Positions 54,267 to 64,000 of a stretch of 64,000 bases of DNA are shown here, piece by piece; position 1 is the stretch's first letter, and each line of letters begins with the position of its first letter. Origin of the DNA: Apoda limacodes (Eukaryota > Arthropoda > Insecta > Lepidoptera > Limacodidae). The DNA is taken from positions 7,862,373-7,926,372 of the forward strand of contig OX291548.1 of the NCBI GenBank assembly GCA_946406115.1, read 5' to 3'. Below the pieces are notes generated by a model. The model saw nothing but the letters and a program-made list of their open reading frames with translations. It ran no database searches and was not told the DNA's origin. The position numbers and the translations under genes were made by a program.

Positions 54267-55448
54267 TTTTTTTTTTATTTTATACCACTAAGGTGGCAAA
54301 CAAGCCTACGGTCCGCCTGATGGTAAGCGGTCACCGTAGCCTATGGACGCTTGCAACACCAAGGGCATCACTCGCGCGTTGCCGAACCTTCAGAAATCTA
54401 ATAACTTCTTTTTTGAAGAACCCCATACTGTAGTCCTTAGAGAAAACGCTTTCTCTGAAACCGCACTGTACGCGACCATTTCAGTTCTAAAGTGTGAGAA
54501 TGAATTCCCTGCCGATGGCGAGCGGTGCGATGGTAGAAAGTAGCCGTGGGCATCATTTCGAACAATTCCTCAGAACACAACGTATTGTACAAGCGGTAGA
54601 ACACACACAGGGAGGCAAAGTCTCTCCTCAGACTTAGGGGCTCAATACCGCAAGTGAGTTTGGGATCGTCGACAATTTTCACAGCCCGTCGTTGAACCGA
54701 GTCAAAAGGGCGGAGCTGGTATCCGGGTGCACCCGCCCAGAGATGGCAGCAGTACTCCATATGGGGCCGGACTTGCGACTTGTAAAGCAGCAACCTTTGC
54801 CCCGACGTGAAGTACTGCTTCGCTCTGTTGAGTACACCAAGTTTTTTGGATGCCAGCTTTACCTTGTCTAGCAAGTGATCTCGGAACTGAACATCGCTGG
54901 AGATGTGAACACCAAGGATCCCAATGCTCTTGGAGATGGAGAGGGGAGTGTTCTGGAATTGTGGGACTACAGTGAATGGGGTTTTCTTAGCGGTAAACGC
55001 GCAGACTTGTGTCTTTGAAGGGTTGAATCGGACCAAGTTTTCCCGTCCCCAGTCAGAAACCTTGGACAGACCGATCTCGATGAGATTGAGACACAAGTTC
55101 TTTACGTTTTCCCTCCACAACAGAACGAGGGATGCTTGCACGGCCCGTGTAATAAGCGTCTCCAGTACTGTCATCTGAATAGCAATGTATGTTGTTGATC
55201 TCCAACATATCATTGATGTGTAGTAGAAACAGCGTAGGAGACAGCACAGAGCCTTGCGGGACACCAACATTAATGTCTATGCTATCAGAGCAACTACCGT
55301 CATACCGGCTCGTATGCGTCTGCCGGAAAAAAAGCTAGCCACCCATTTGCACAAACCCTCGGGCACTCCGTAAGATGGCAACTTCGATGCCAGACCCCGG
55401 TGCCAGACCCAATCGAACGCCTTCGCTATGTCTAGGCTACATGCCTTT
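54267..55448 (-). mobile_element. LINE family A, 1.2 kb 5'-truncated copy with frameshifts
   Basis: On the minus strand, starting at 55448, it covers ORF2 from about 21257 of the long copy (the start of the CSLDIAKAFD box) to the 3' UTR, with a T-rich tail at 54267-54281. Motifs seen: LDIAKAFD, then GVPQGSVLSP near 55260-55235, and YSDDS near 55180 instead of YADDS (an Ala to Ser change beside the catalytic aspartates). The frame shifts near 55060-55080 before VSDWG. About 50 bp are deleted near 54447, removing the FLPRTLKLWNELPAKVF region. This copy is dead. Confidence 0.9.
54437..55270 (-). pseudogene. LINE ORF2 remnant (reverse transcriptase C-terminal part)
   Basis: The longest open stretch in this LINE copy. 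Its first 70 codons are out of frame for ORF2. From VSDWGRENLVRFNPSKTQ onward it is in frame through the thumb and C-terminal domain (VRPHMEYCCHLWAGAPGYQL) to RTVRFQRK, where the deletion breaks it. The first, correct-frame part lies at 55053-55247 and carries the mutated YSDD box. It cannot produce a working reverse transcriptase. Confidence 0.85.
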
Positions 55449-55557
55449 TAAATAGTTAAAAACTAGTGGATTAAGAGAATTTTTTCCACATAAAAACAAA
55501 CTTACAAAATCTGCTCTTTTTATTTATAGTATAGATATAGGATACCTAACTTATATA

Positions 55558-55756
55558 ATAAAAAACGACTTGCACTCCGGGAGTGCCGGCAGAAGTGAAA
55601 ACATACATCCTGGATATAACATTTTAACATGTGGAATCCGCACTTTCATCTTTTCAGTAACCCAATTTCCTCTTAGTTTTTATTCGTCCTATAGAGTTTA
55701 ACATTTTTTACCCATCACAAAAAAGTACACAACGCCGATAAAGAAGTTTTCACTTC
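55558..55756 (-). mobile_element. M2 element, short inverted copy
   Basis: Its ends are the inverse of those at 53025 and 53618. 'aaacgacttgcactccggga' and 'gtgccggcagaagtgaaaac' stand at the left, and 'aacgccgataaagaagtttt' with 'cacttcaaaa' at the right. The internal tandem repeats of the long copy are absent, so this is probably the simpler form. Confidence 0.6.
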
Positions 55757-55964
55757 AAAAAAAATCTTTTATAATGGCGCCTAGTCATTTCGACTTTTGA
55801 CATTCACTTGTAACAGTTGTATTTTAGAAAACCAACAATGCAGCTGCATTATCCGTATGAGCACGCTGTTTTTGCACATTTCTAAGAAAGTTAACAAAAC
55901 AGCAGCCTCAGATGCATTGGAAGAGTGGGTAATTGCATTCAGATAGGCCATTACCTCAATCAAT

Positions 55965-56140
55965 CAGCTTCCAGCAGTCCACTGTTAGACATAAACTTTG
56001 TCCGTTGAATTTTGGCATCTCGGCCCTCGGCTTTCTTAGCGTGGCACTTTTGGACACCTTTTTTCTACACCAGGCTGGGGACGGGTACCTAAGCAATCCT
56101 TATAGTCTTCACTCTGCAACACGTCGTCGCTATCGGTACT
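55965..56140. repeat. fragment of 'cagcagtccactgttagaca' repeat
   Basis: The opening resembles the repeat at 24950 in the same orientation. What follows is GC-richer and unassigned. Confidence 0.35.
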
Positions 56141-56557
56141 GCGACAGCTACCTTTCTACTTACTTATTCTATTAGCTATGTCGGCGACTTCAATTTCACG
56201 GACAGACTTACCTGAAAAAAAAGCGCATTAATAAATAAATGTTCCTTTAAATAAATAAATTTTTCAGAATTTTTAAATCTTACACATACAAAATAATAAT
56301 AATGAGCTACCTTCTAGACTTTATATGTCGGTGTTCATACTCTTTGCACGGTACCTTACTCTTAGTTCCCATGCATATACATACGTAGGGAGTAAATTGT
56401 TCGTATAAATGAGTGTTATTCTTTTATTGTCGAGACAAAGGCAGCACTTAGCTTCAAAGCGGAGCGCCAATATTTATACAACCTTCGCGCGTGCCCTCTC
56501 CGAGAGTAACTTGAGAGCATACTGATAAGAATTAGCGATGCGCGTTACTTATAAGTT

Positions 56558-57385
56558 GAAAAAATCGACCAAGTGCGAGTTTGACTTGCGCACCGAGGGT
56601 GTCGTACCTACCACCATTTACGTAATTTACAAACACAATCAAAAAAAAGTGTGCCGCTAAGCGGTCACCCATCTAATCGTAAAAATATCGTTTCCAACAA
56701 ACAAATGTGTTAAAAGTGTTTCGCTTAACAATAAGTTAGATGGCGCTGTACCGGTAATTTAAAATAGAAGATGAGTTGGGCCCGTCACACAGCTGGATTT
56801 TATTATTTGTCATACTTTAGAGCTCACACACACTTTAGTTGCAAGAATGAAACTAGTATGTGTTACTGTTTTCACGATAAAGCAAATATGTTCGCGGTGC
56901 CCCGCGCTAGGACCAAGTATTGACCAAGCCCGAGGTTGCTTAACTTTGAATTTTGTTACCAACTAACATAATTTGCGTTACTGTTTCTTTAAATAATAAG
57001 CTAGAAGGCGCTGTACCGGTAATTTAAAAAAGTTGGCTATGCTTGGGCCCGTCTTATACAGTTTTAATTATTTATTGTTATACTTTAGAGTTCACACTAT
57101 TTTCTGCAAGTTTCATTTTTATGTATTACTGTTTTTACGATATAGCAAAAACAACAAATATGTTTATTGTATAGGTACCTCCTTAAACTTTAACTTTTTA
57201 AACATTTTATTATTTTTTAAATAATCCCCCATTATAACTCATATTCTGTGAAAAAATCAGGCTTCTACCTATTTCAGTCTAAAAGATAGAGCCTTTTAAT
57301 TTTTGGACAGATGGACAGATAGACAGACAGCGTAGGCTTGGTAATAGAGGTCCGTTGACACCCTATAGATACGGAACCCTAAAAA
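56558..57385 (+). repeat. R2 subfamily repeat with internal 265 bp tandem duplication
   Basis: Starts 'aaaaatcgaccaagtgcgag' and ends with GACAGATAGACAGACAG and 'gatacggaaccctaaaaa'. Between them a unit with 'ggcgctgtaccggtaattta' and 'gggcccgtc' and 'atactttagag' occurs twice (56742 and 57007). The frame 57033-57224 is a shadow. Confidence 0.6.
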
Positions 57386-58035
57386 GTAGCACAGCTTGCT
57401 TTAGAAAAAGACAAATTTCGTGTAATACTAGTATGCAACTGGGAATCCGTATAGATTTTCAATTTTTTATTACCAGAAACCCAGGATCCAGGATCAAAAT
57501 ACAGACTTTGTTACTTTTCGTGGGCGATAGTTCACGGGCAATAAAAAAAAAATCTATGCGAATAAAAGGCACATAACCTTTTTTCTTGTAAGATCGTCAT
57601 CTTACAAGTCCAGTCAACATTTCTTCCGTGTTACCGGTAACATTAAGTATTTATTTTGACACATGATTTATATTTTTATCAAATTTGATCTGTAATGGTT
57701 AGTCATGCGCACAGAAAAACGGTTACGAATGCGACTTTTTGACATGGTGTTTTTACAGACGACACCTTAAACGTATATAATTTTAGAATTTCCGCTCTCG
57801 CTTCGCTTATGAATATATCTAAGACCTTTTGATTGTATTATCTAAATGTTCGATGTTTCATCCTTACTTAGACAAATGTATATCTACGAAATACAGTAAT
57901 GAACTTTGGCAAATAATATAATAAATAACATTCTATATACTCATAAAATTACAGAAAAATCTAAGCTTATGTGTTTGTAAGTTTTTACACTGTTGTAAGT
58001 ATTGTACACTGCAAAAGAAATGTAAATTACAAATA
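57386..58035. other. gene-free DNA with a 10 bp perfect hairpin
   Basis: CTTGTAAGAT (57585-57594) pairs with ATCTTACAAG (57599-57608) around a 4-nt loop. Nothing else was recognised. Confidence 0.6.
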
Positions 58036-58310
58036 TGAACTAATATTATAAAGCTTAAGAATTTGTTTGTTTGTTTTTAGTTCGACAGCGCTAATCTCTG
58101 GAACTACCAGACGGATTTGAAAGAATATTTTTGAATTTAAAAGCATAATTTTTGAGGAAGGTTTTAGGCTACTTAACATCACGGTACGACCTTTAAGAGC
58201 AAAACCGAAAGAATGCTAAGCGAAAACGACGTAATAGCGCGTAAAAGATTATATGGGTGATACGACGGGAAAAGTTAGATCACGCGGGTAAGACTGTAAC
58301 CCTGACTAAC
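58036..58310. repeat. interspersed repeat 'taatattataaagcttaag' type
   Basis: 'taatattataaagcttaaga' then TTTG repeats, 'cgacagcgctaatctctgga' and 'actaccagacggatttgaaa', and later 'aacgacgtaatagcgcgta' and 'acgcgggtaagactgtaac'. It is the general type seen inverted in many lepidopteran repeats and is non-coding. Confidence 0.5.
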
Positions 58311-58505
58311 AATGACAATTAACGCACAGCTTTAACTAGATGTGATAGAGGTGACAGTTTCAGTGTAGCTTTACTGTTTTACTTTGATAGTGTTAGGACA
58401 CTTATAAAATAAACTAAAATTTACCGACTATAACTTAGTTACTTATAGCCTACCTACTACTTACTAATTTAAGTTTTATAATGTTGTTATCATCACTAAA
58501 ACCCT

Positions 58506-58900
58506 AAAAATCGGCCAAGTGCGAGTCGGACTCGCGCACGAAAAATTCCGTACCATTATCTATAAAAACGGCAAAATAATCACGTTGTTGTATGGGAGCC
58601 CCCTTTAAATATTTGTTTTATTTTTATTTCATTATTTATTTTTAAAGTAAATATATAAATAAATATTATTTAGATATATAACATGTTTGTTGTATGGTAG
58701 CCACTTTAAATATTTATTTTATTATGTTTTTTAGTATTTTTTGTTATAGCGGCAACAGAAAACATATTCTGTGAAAATTTCGACTGTTTAACTATCACGA
58801 TTCATGACATACAGCCTGGTGACAGACGGACGGACGGACCGACAGCGGAGTCTTAGTTATAGGGTCCCGTTTTTTACCCTTTGGGTACGGAACCCTAAAA
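58506..58900 (+). repeat. R2 repeat, full length
   Basis: Starts 'aaaaatcggccaagtgcgag' and 'tcggactcgcgcacg', and ends 'gggtcccgttttttaccctt' and 'tgggtacggaaccctaaaa'. Both edges carry AACCCTAAAAAT (58500-58511 partly, and 58891-58902), so the junction sequence is duplicated. The central part has diverged AT-rich copies of TTTATTTTAT. Confidence 0.7.
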
Positions 58901-59339
58901 ATGTAAACATTAAACGCTTGAAAAAACCTATGATGACTGCTGTTGTAAAACAGAAGAAATAGATTTTACAAATGTCATGTCATTTGTATTTTGGCATTTT
59001 AAACAATGCCCTAAAACTACCCTAATATAAATAAAGGTTAAGTTGCCATAAAGGGCTCCCTGGAGTACGAAATACGATGCAACTGGTCATTTAAATCTAA
59101 TTATACTACGGCATACCAAATTTGAATAAAATTGCCATAAGGAGCTTGACCAATTTTCGTAAATAAAGGTAAAATAGTTATTTTTTTGTTAACAATATAT
59201 TGTGTAACACCTTAATAAAAATTGCAAGTATTCAATGATTAACATTTTCAATTAAAAACTATTTTATTTTCAATATTAAACAATTAAAAAATAAACACTT
59301 TTCAACATTTTTTGTTATTTTAGGTCGTACATTTTTTTT
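58901..59339. other. gene-free AT-rich DNA
   Basis: Nothing recognised. Confidence 0.5.
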
Positions 59340-60505
59340 ATTTATTTAATGTCAAAGTCAAAGTCAAAGTCAAAATGGTTCATTCAAATAAGGATTTTAC
59401 AATCACTTTTGAATCGTCAAAGTTATAAAATATTATTTTTTGAACCCTCCCACCTTCCCGCCGGTTCACAATGTTGATGATTTCTACCGAGAAGAATCAG
59501 GCAAGAAACTCGATAGTTACTCTTTTAAAAACACTATCAATAATACAAATAAACTAAAAATACAATTAATGTTTTAAATAAAAAAAAATTGCCGTACAAT
59601 TTTATGTTATTTCCATTTTAATTTGGTTTACCTATGCATCCTGTAATTGAGCATCATCAGTCCCAAGGATTTTTATCATTAACATAGTCTGAAATATTGT
59701 AGTATGCCTTTTTACAAAGTACCTACTTGATAAAAGATTTAAATTTACTTATTGATAGATTTTGAATTTTAGTGGGAACTTTGTTGTAAAAGTGTATACA
59801 TTGCCCCATAAAAGAGTTACTTATTTTGTGTAGACGTGTATCATGCACCAACAGCTTATTTTTACTTCTAGTATTTACTTTGTGAACGTCACTTTTCTTG
59901 CTGAAATTATTGATATTTTTATGTACATATAAAAGATTTTCATATATGTACTGCGACACTAAATTTAAAATTTTTACTTCCCTAAACCTATCCCTCAGAG
60001 ATATCCTAGATCCTAATTTATAAATAGCACGAATTGCCCTTTTTTGTAACAAAAATATTGTATTTACATCAGCAGCGCTACCCCACAATAGGATACCATA
60101 TGTCATTAAACTATGGAAATAGCTAAAATATACTATTTTTGCAGTGTCGACATCGGTCAATTGTCTTATTTTCTTGATCGCAAACACAGCAGAGCTAAGT
60201 TTTTTGGCTAGGTTATGAATATGAGGACCCCATTGAAGTTTAGAGTTCAGCGTTATGCCAAGAAAGACTGTTGAATTAACAAGTTATAATTGCTCGCCAT
60301 TAATATTAATACATGTCTGTCTCTGACTAACATTTGGTAATGTAAATTTAACACATTTGGTTTTTTTCATTAAGGCATTATTTAATTCATTATAATATGT
60401 CTGTCGTCTCTTAACTTTAAAAAGCATAGAGGTGTCATCAGCAAATAAGACAATGTCATGGTTTTTTACATGATATGGGAGATCATTAATGTATTTAGTT
60501 TACCT
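59340..60505 (-). mobile_element. LINE family B, 5'-truncated copy with FADD reverse transcriptase box
   Basis: On the minus strand from 60505, codons read ...HDIVLFADDTSMLFK with the catalytic FADD box at 60433-60444. The thumb and C-terminal domain follow, ending at 59723. One in-frame stop (60284-60286) interrupts the frame after NGEQL. The 3' UTR has four GTCAAA units (59351-59374), read TTTGAC on the element strand, a short-repeat tail that I know from related lepidopteran LINEs. The fingers, endonuclease and ORF1 are missing. Confidence 0.8.
59723..60283 (-). pseudogene. LINE B reverse transcriptase C-terminal remnant
   Basis: The frame continues downstream of the stop at 60284-60286 for about 187 codons. 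It includes VFLGITLNSKLQWGPHIHNL and then SSAVFAIKKIRQL. The conserved LINE C-terminal region follows: YFHSLMTYGILLWGSAADVN, LLQKRAIRAIYKL, SLRDRFREVKILNLVSQYIY and FMGQCIHFYNKVPTKIQNL. The match is to the C-terminal domain found after the polymerase in Jockey/CR1-type LINEs. There are no catalytic residues in this part. Confidence 0.8.
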
Positions 60506-60519
60506 AAGCGGCCTGTAAT

Positions 60520-60775
60520 TTTACATTTTCTGTTCCATATGGATGTTTATTATTGATATATTCTGCTTCACCTTTTTATTGATAAAAATTCTGAAATTTT
60601 GTAGTATTATCCTTTGTCACAAAGTTTTTTTTGATAACAGTAAACAAATGAAAATTTATCTATTGACAGCTGTTGAATATTATTAGGAACTTTGTTGGAA
60701 AAGTGTATACATTACCCAAAAAAACGGTTACTTATTTTGTGTACACGTGTATCATGTACCAACAGCTTAAAACGA
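60520..60775 (-). mobile_element. LINE B, second 3'-region fragment
   Basis: 'aactttgttggaaaagtgta', 'tacattacccaaaaaaacgg', 'ttacttattttgtgtacacg' and 'tgtatcatgtaccaacagct' repeat 59775-59855 almost exactly in the same orientation. The part at 60520-60680 resembles 59640-59775 more weakly. So a second copy lies immediately upstream of the first in element terms, a tandem or nested arrangement. Confidence 0.65.
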
Positions 60776-61042
60776 GTCATTTTAGTCTCAATAATGAAAA
60801 TTCCAGCAAGTGGAAAATAATGTGCCAGTTTTGTCAAAGACCTAACAAGCTTATATAACTTTTTATTGCGAACCTTTAATTATATTAATTTGTAAAATGT
60901 ATGAAAACCAAATTTTTATTTTTTAAAAAGTTTTTTGTACTGATTTGCTTAACCTTCGTTGGTACCCGATTTTATGAAATAGAAAGTTATGTTTGAGACC
61001 GAAAATAATAAAATAGTAATGGAATCACCGTTTACTAGTACC

Positions 61043-61463
61043 TTTTTAGGGTTCCGTACCCAAAGGGTAATTAGCGGACCCTATTACTAAGACTCCGCTG
61101 TCCGTCCGTCCGTCTTTCTGTCACCAGGCAGTATCTCATGAACTGTGATAGTTAGACAGTTGAAATTTTTACAGAAGATGTATTACTGTTGCCGCTATAA
61201 CAACAAATAAAATCAATTTTTAAAGGGGCTCCCATACAACAAACGTGATTTTTTGCTCGTTTTGGCTCGATATTGATAACGGCAACAGGTAGACGCTTGA
61301 AATATTCACAGAATATTTAGTTATATATTCAATTTAAAAATACATAATTTAGTAAAAAGTTATAAAATTATAGTAAAACAGATATTTAAGGTGGATATTT
61401 TTTATAGATAATGGTACAGAACCCTTCGTGAGCGAGTCCGACCCGCACTTGGCCGATTTTTTT
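61043..61463 (-). repeat. R2 repeat, full length
   Basis: Begins 'agggttccgtacccaaaggg' and ends 'cgagtccgacccgcacttgg' and 'ccgattttttt', the inverse of 58506-58900. It contains 'actccgctgtccgtccgtcc' and 'aggggctcccatacaacaaa'. Confidence 0.75.
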
Positions 61464-61933
61464 TATTGACTGGTTAGTACATTTAACAGTCGAAAAAAAT
61501 AGTAACGATATTTAAAAATGCTCAACATTGTTATTCACCGTAATAATTTCCTGTCAGTTAGTTAAAATAGGGTGTAATCAGGTGTTAAACGGAAAATAAA
61601 ACGGGAGTGAAAAATCACTGAGGGAAAGGGCTCGGAAAGGGCTTCCGGGTACGTTGACCTTCGGGGCAGGGGACGGTCAAAAATTAGGAAGTCGATGGAG
61701 TGGACAAAACAGATAGCATTTTGTAACGGGCACAAATCTAAAAGGCACTTACTTAATATGCCACTAGTACTTCCAAAGGGTATGGTTTATGGTAAACCGT
61801 GCAATCTGATTTAATTATAGGAAAAGATTTATGTTGTGAGTGAAAAGAAAAGGTCAAGTAAAATAAAACATTAGGAAATATTCTTAAGTATCATATTAAA
61901 TGGTACGATAAACATAAGTTTCGTAAGAATTGA
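61464..61933. other. gene-free DNA
   Basis: No gene was recognised. A GC-richer patch at 61610-61690 has no open frame. Confidence 0.45.
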
Positions 61934-62222
61934 CTTTTAGGGTTCCGTACCCAAAGGGTAAAAACGGGACCCTATTACTAAGACTTCGTTGTCCGTACGT
62001 CCGTCTGTCACCAGGCTGTATGTCGTCGACCGTGATAGTAAGACAGTTGAAATTTTCACAGATAATTTATTTTTGTTGCCGCTTTAACAATAAATACAAA
62101 AAAAACAGAATAAAATAAATATTTGCTACCACACAACAAACGTGATTTTTTTTGCCGTTTTTAGAGATAATAGTACGGAACCCTTTGTGCGCGTGTCCGA
62201 CTCGCACTTGGCTGATTTTTTC
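61934..62222 (-). repeat. R2 repeat with internal deletion
   Basis: Same ends as the previous copy ('agggttccgtacccaaaggg' and 'cgactcgcacttggctgatt'), same strand, about 130 bp shorter in the middle. Frames 61930-62276 are shadows. Confidence 0.75.
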
Positions 62223-62479
62223 ATCTTTTAAGAGTTCTTTTGCCAAATGGTAAAAATGAAGTGGTTTTTCGTCCATCCGTCTGTACCCATATAAAAGATT
62301 TTTATATTTTCAGGTAAAAAATTAAGGGTAGCTCTCCATACCTACTCCTTTCCTTTAAATAGGTATAGTTTTTTGTAAGAAAAAATAAAAAAAGAAAACT
62401 TTTAATAAAATATGTCCTTGTATGAACCCCGTTTTAATGGTTACTTTTTTTTTATTATTCGTTACCATATGCATATCGG

Positions 62480-62613
62480 GTATAATAAAAAAAACTATTT
62501 TGAGGAAATTGCTGTTGGATACTTATTACAGTTCAAAAGATAGAGCTTTTAAAGGTAGGACAGACGGACAGATATACGGCGTAGGCTCTGTAATAGGTCC
62601 AGACTCCCCTAAA
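62480..62613 (+). repeat. R2 subfamily 3' fragment
   Basis: 'gttcaaaagatagagctttt', 'aaaggtaggacagacggaca', 'gatatacggcgtaggctc' and 'ataggtccagactcccctaa' match the 3' part of the copy at 56558-57385. Confidence 0.55.
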
Positions 62614-62619
62614 GTAAAA

Positions 62620-62670
62620 ACACGAAGCCCACATTTGTAAATTCGCTATTTACAAATGTGGTCTTCGTGT
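62620..62670. other. 22 bp hairpin (ACACGAAG...CTTCGTGT)
   Basis: ACACGAAG(C)CCACATTTGTAAA at 62620-62641 pairs with TTTACAAATGTGGTCTTCGTGT at 62649-62670 around a 7-nt loop, with a single interior mismatch or bulge. It directly follows the R2 fragment. It could be a fold-back remnant of a small transposon or an inverted duplication. Confidence 0.85.
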
Positions 62671-62679
62671 ATTTTCTTC

Positions 62680-64000
62680 AAAAAATAAGATAATTAAAAA
62701 CATAATTTAAATATTTATTTTTCTAATAAAATGCGTAACCATATAACCTTAGCAAGATAAAATAAGTAGTTATGATCAAAATAAATAAATAGAATATGAA
62801 CAAAACACATTTCAGATGCCAATTCTGTACATAATTACAACACAAAATTTTGGTTAAAAATTTCCGTGCTATCCATATTTATATATTTAACTTTATTCCC
62901 GAAAAATAAAAAATCAAGATTGAGGGCGTTAGAGTGAATAATTTAAGTCCCTAAGCTGTGGGAGCTGGGGCGGTCTAGTGGGAATCGTGAAATACAGCCA
63001 CAAACGACAGGTGCTAGCTCCCATGGTAGCCGGAAATAACACCATAAACACATTTAAATAGAAATAAGATATGAATAAAGCGTATAAGTATAATTGCTAC
63101 CCATATTCCATGTACGAATATATCTTTTTACGTTGTTTTATACTTCATTTTAAGTAAGCAACATTTTAGGCTAACATTTAAGTAAGTGTAAGTTGTACAG
63201 CATAAAATTACGCCACACGATATATATCTTTATAATAGTATGGTTACACGCCATGAATATAATAGTTGAGAAATAATATTTGACACATTTGCCTAAATGT
63301 TCACGTATGCAATTGCATTAAACATAAAATTCGACAGGTTGCAGGATATTCCAAAGATTAAAACTCAAATCTATTTAATATTACTACGACGTAGATAGTT
63401 TGCACTTAATGCATTGCAAGCGAACGCAATATGTTGCGTGCCTCTCGTTCCTCGTCTCCTGACATCTACACGTTACATGAATATTTTTATTCGTCCCTTA
63501 GGCTCTGCACCCTTAAGAAGCTGACCAATGCGAAGGGAAACTTTTTTTTAAATGAAAAATATCAATACTTTTAGTCAGTATTTTAGGTTGAAAATTAAAT
63601 CCTATATAGCTTATGACTGTTGCTACCAAAAACACGATAGTTTAATTTGCTTCTGCAGACAAGTTAGTGTAACTTTTTGATTTAATAACTATCTAAAACC
63701 GAATTAAAGCTCATAATTATTTACTTATTCTGAAAAGCGCTCTGGTCTCTTCAAGTTTCTCAAAAGTTCAAGTTTCCTGTATCAAAATATTAAGCTCCTA
63801 AATAACATACAGAGATCTAGATCGACACACAAGAATTTTGAATTTGACAAACACATTACGGACTCTTAAGAAAACTTTTTACTATTACATGTAATTAGTT
63901 CGAGTAGTTAATAATAATAAATATAATTATATAAATTATGTACTTAGTTCAAATCAAGTGGTCGACTATGTTCTAGTAACTGTATGTTACTAATTATAAA
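62680..64000. other. gene-free AT-rich DNA
   Basis: Nothing recognised apart from short AT-rich frames. Confidence 0.5.

Noticed and set aside
1..64000. CRISPR array, bacterial operons, ribosomal RNA
   Set aside because: No regularly spaced short repeats with unique spacers, no bacterial gene layout and no recognisable rRNA. The window is eukaryotic repeat-rich DNA.

Overview
The window looks like intergenic or intronic DNA from an insect, most likely a moth or butterfly. It is AT-rich and eukaryotic in style, with no operons and no long host reading frames. It is crowded with tRNA-headed SINEs, 5'-truncated LINEs with poly(A) or short-repeat tails, and old interspersed repeats whose wording (for example 'gcggctccgcccgc', or 'ggccaagtgcgagtcgga' with 'agggttccgtaccc') I know from lepidopteran genomes. 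The order-level call is inference. I found no host gene that I could name.

The only long protein-coding sequence is a reverse transcriptase in a 5'-truncated, Jockey-superfamily-like LINE at about 19975-22482 (family A). Seven further pieces of the same family lie at 14409-14590, 18398-18548, 34968-35408, 37875-38202, 40060-40427, 54155-54230 and 54267-55448. A second LINE family (B) occupies 59340-60505 on the minus strand with a FADD reverse-transcriptase box, and a further 3' piece follows at 60520-60775. A third family (C) is a broken 3' end at 33715-34178. It resembles LINEs that carry a restriction-like endonuclease.

Region by region. 0-8 kb: SINEs, an old repeat and a 37-45 bp minisatellite. 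8-19 kb: a small tandem duplication, a hairpin, a G-tract, and a complex presumed DNA element at 12.96-13.53 kb with five copies of one short motif in two orientations. 19-23 kb: back-to-back interspersed repeats, then the LINE with the intact frame. 23-31 kb: unique-looking DNA, a clean 151 bp hairpin MITE at 26.5 kb, and a GC-rich block at 27.6-29.1 kb bounded by 22 bp direct repeats. 31-42 kb: LINE and SINE remnants and two adjacent copies of a small GTGACAAC-ended element, with a third copy at 34.45 kb. 42-53 kb: long gene-free AT-rich DNA with few repeats. 53-56 kb: two inverted copies of another small element around LINE-A debris. 56-64 kb: several copies of the 'ggccaagtgcgagt' repeat in both orientations, LINE B and a long hairpin.

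The sequence shows no host pathway or gene system. Its interest lies in the mobile elements, especially several small non-autonomous families whose ends can be read directly, and in a few GC-richer or open stretches that could be exons or conserved regulatory DNA. Those last are speculative and are scored low.
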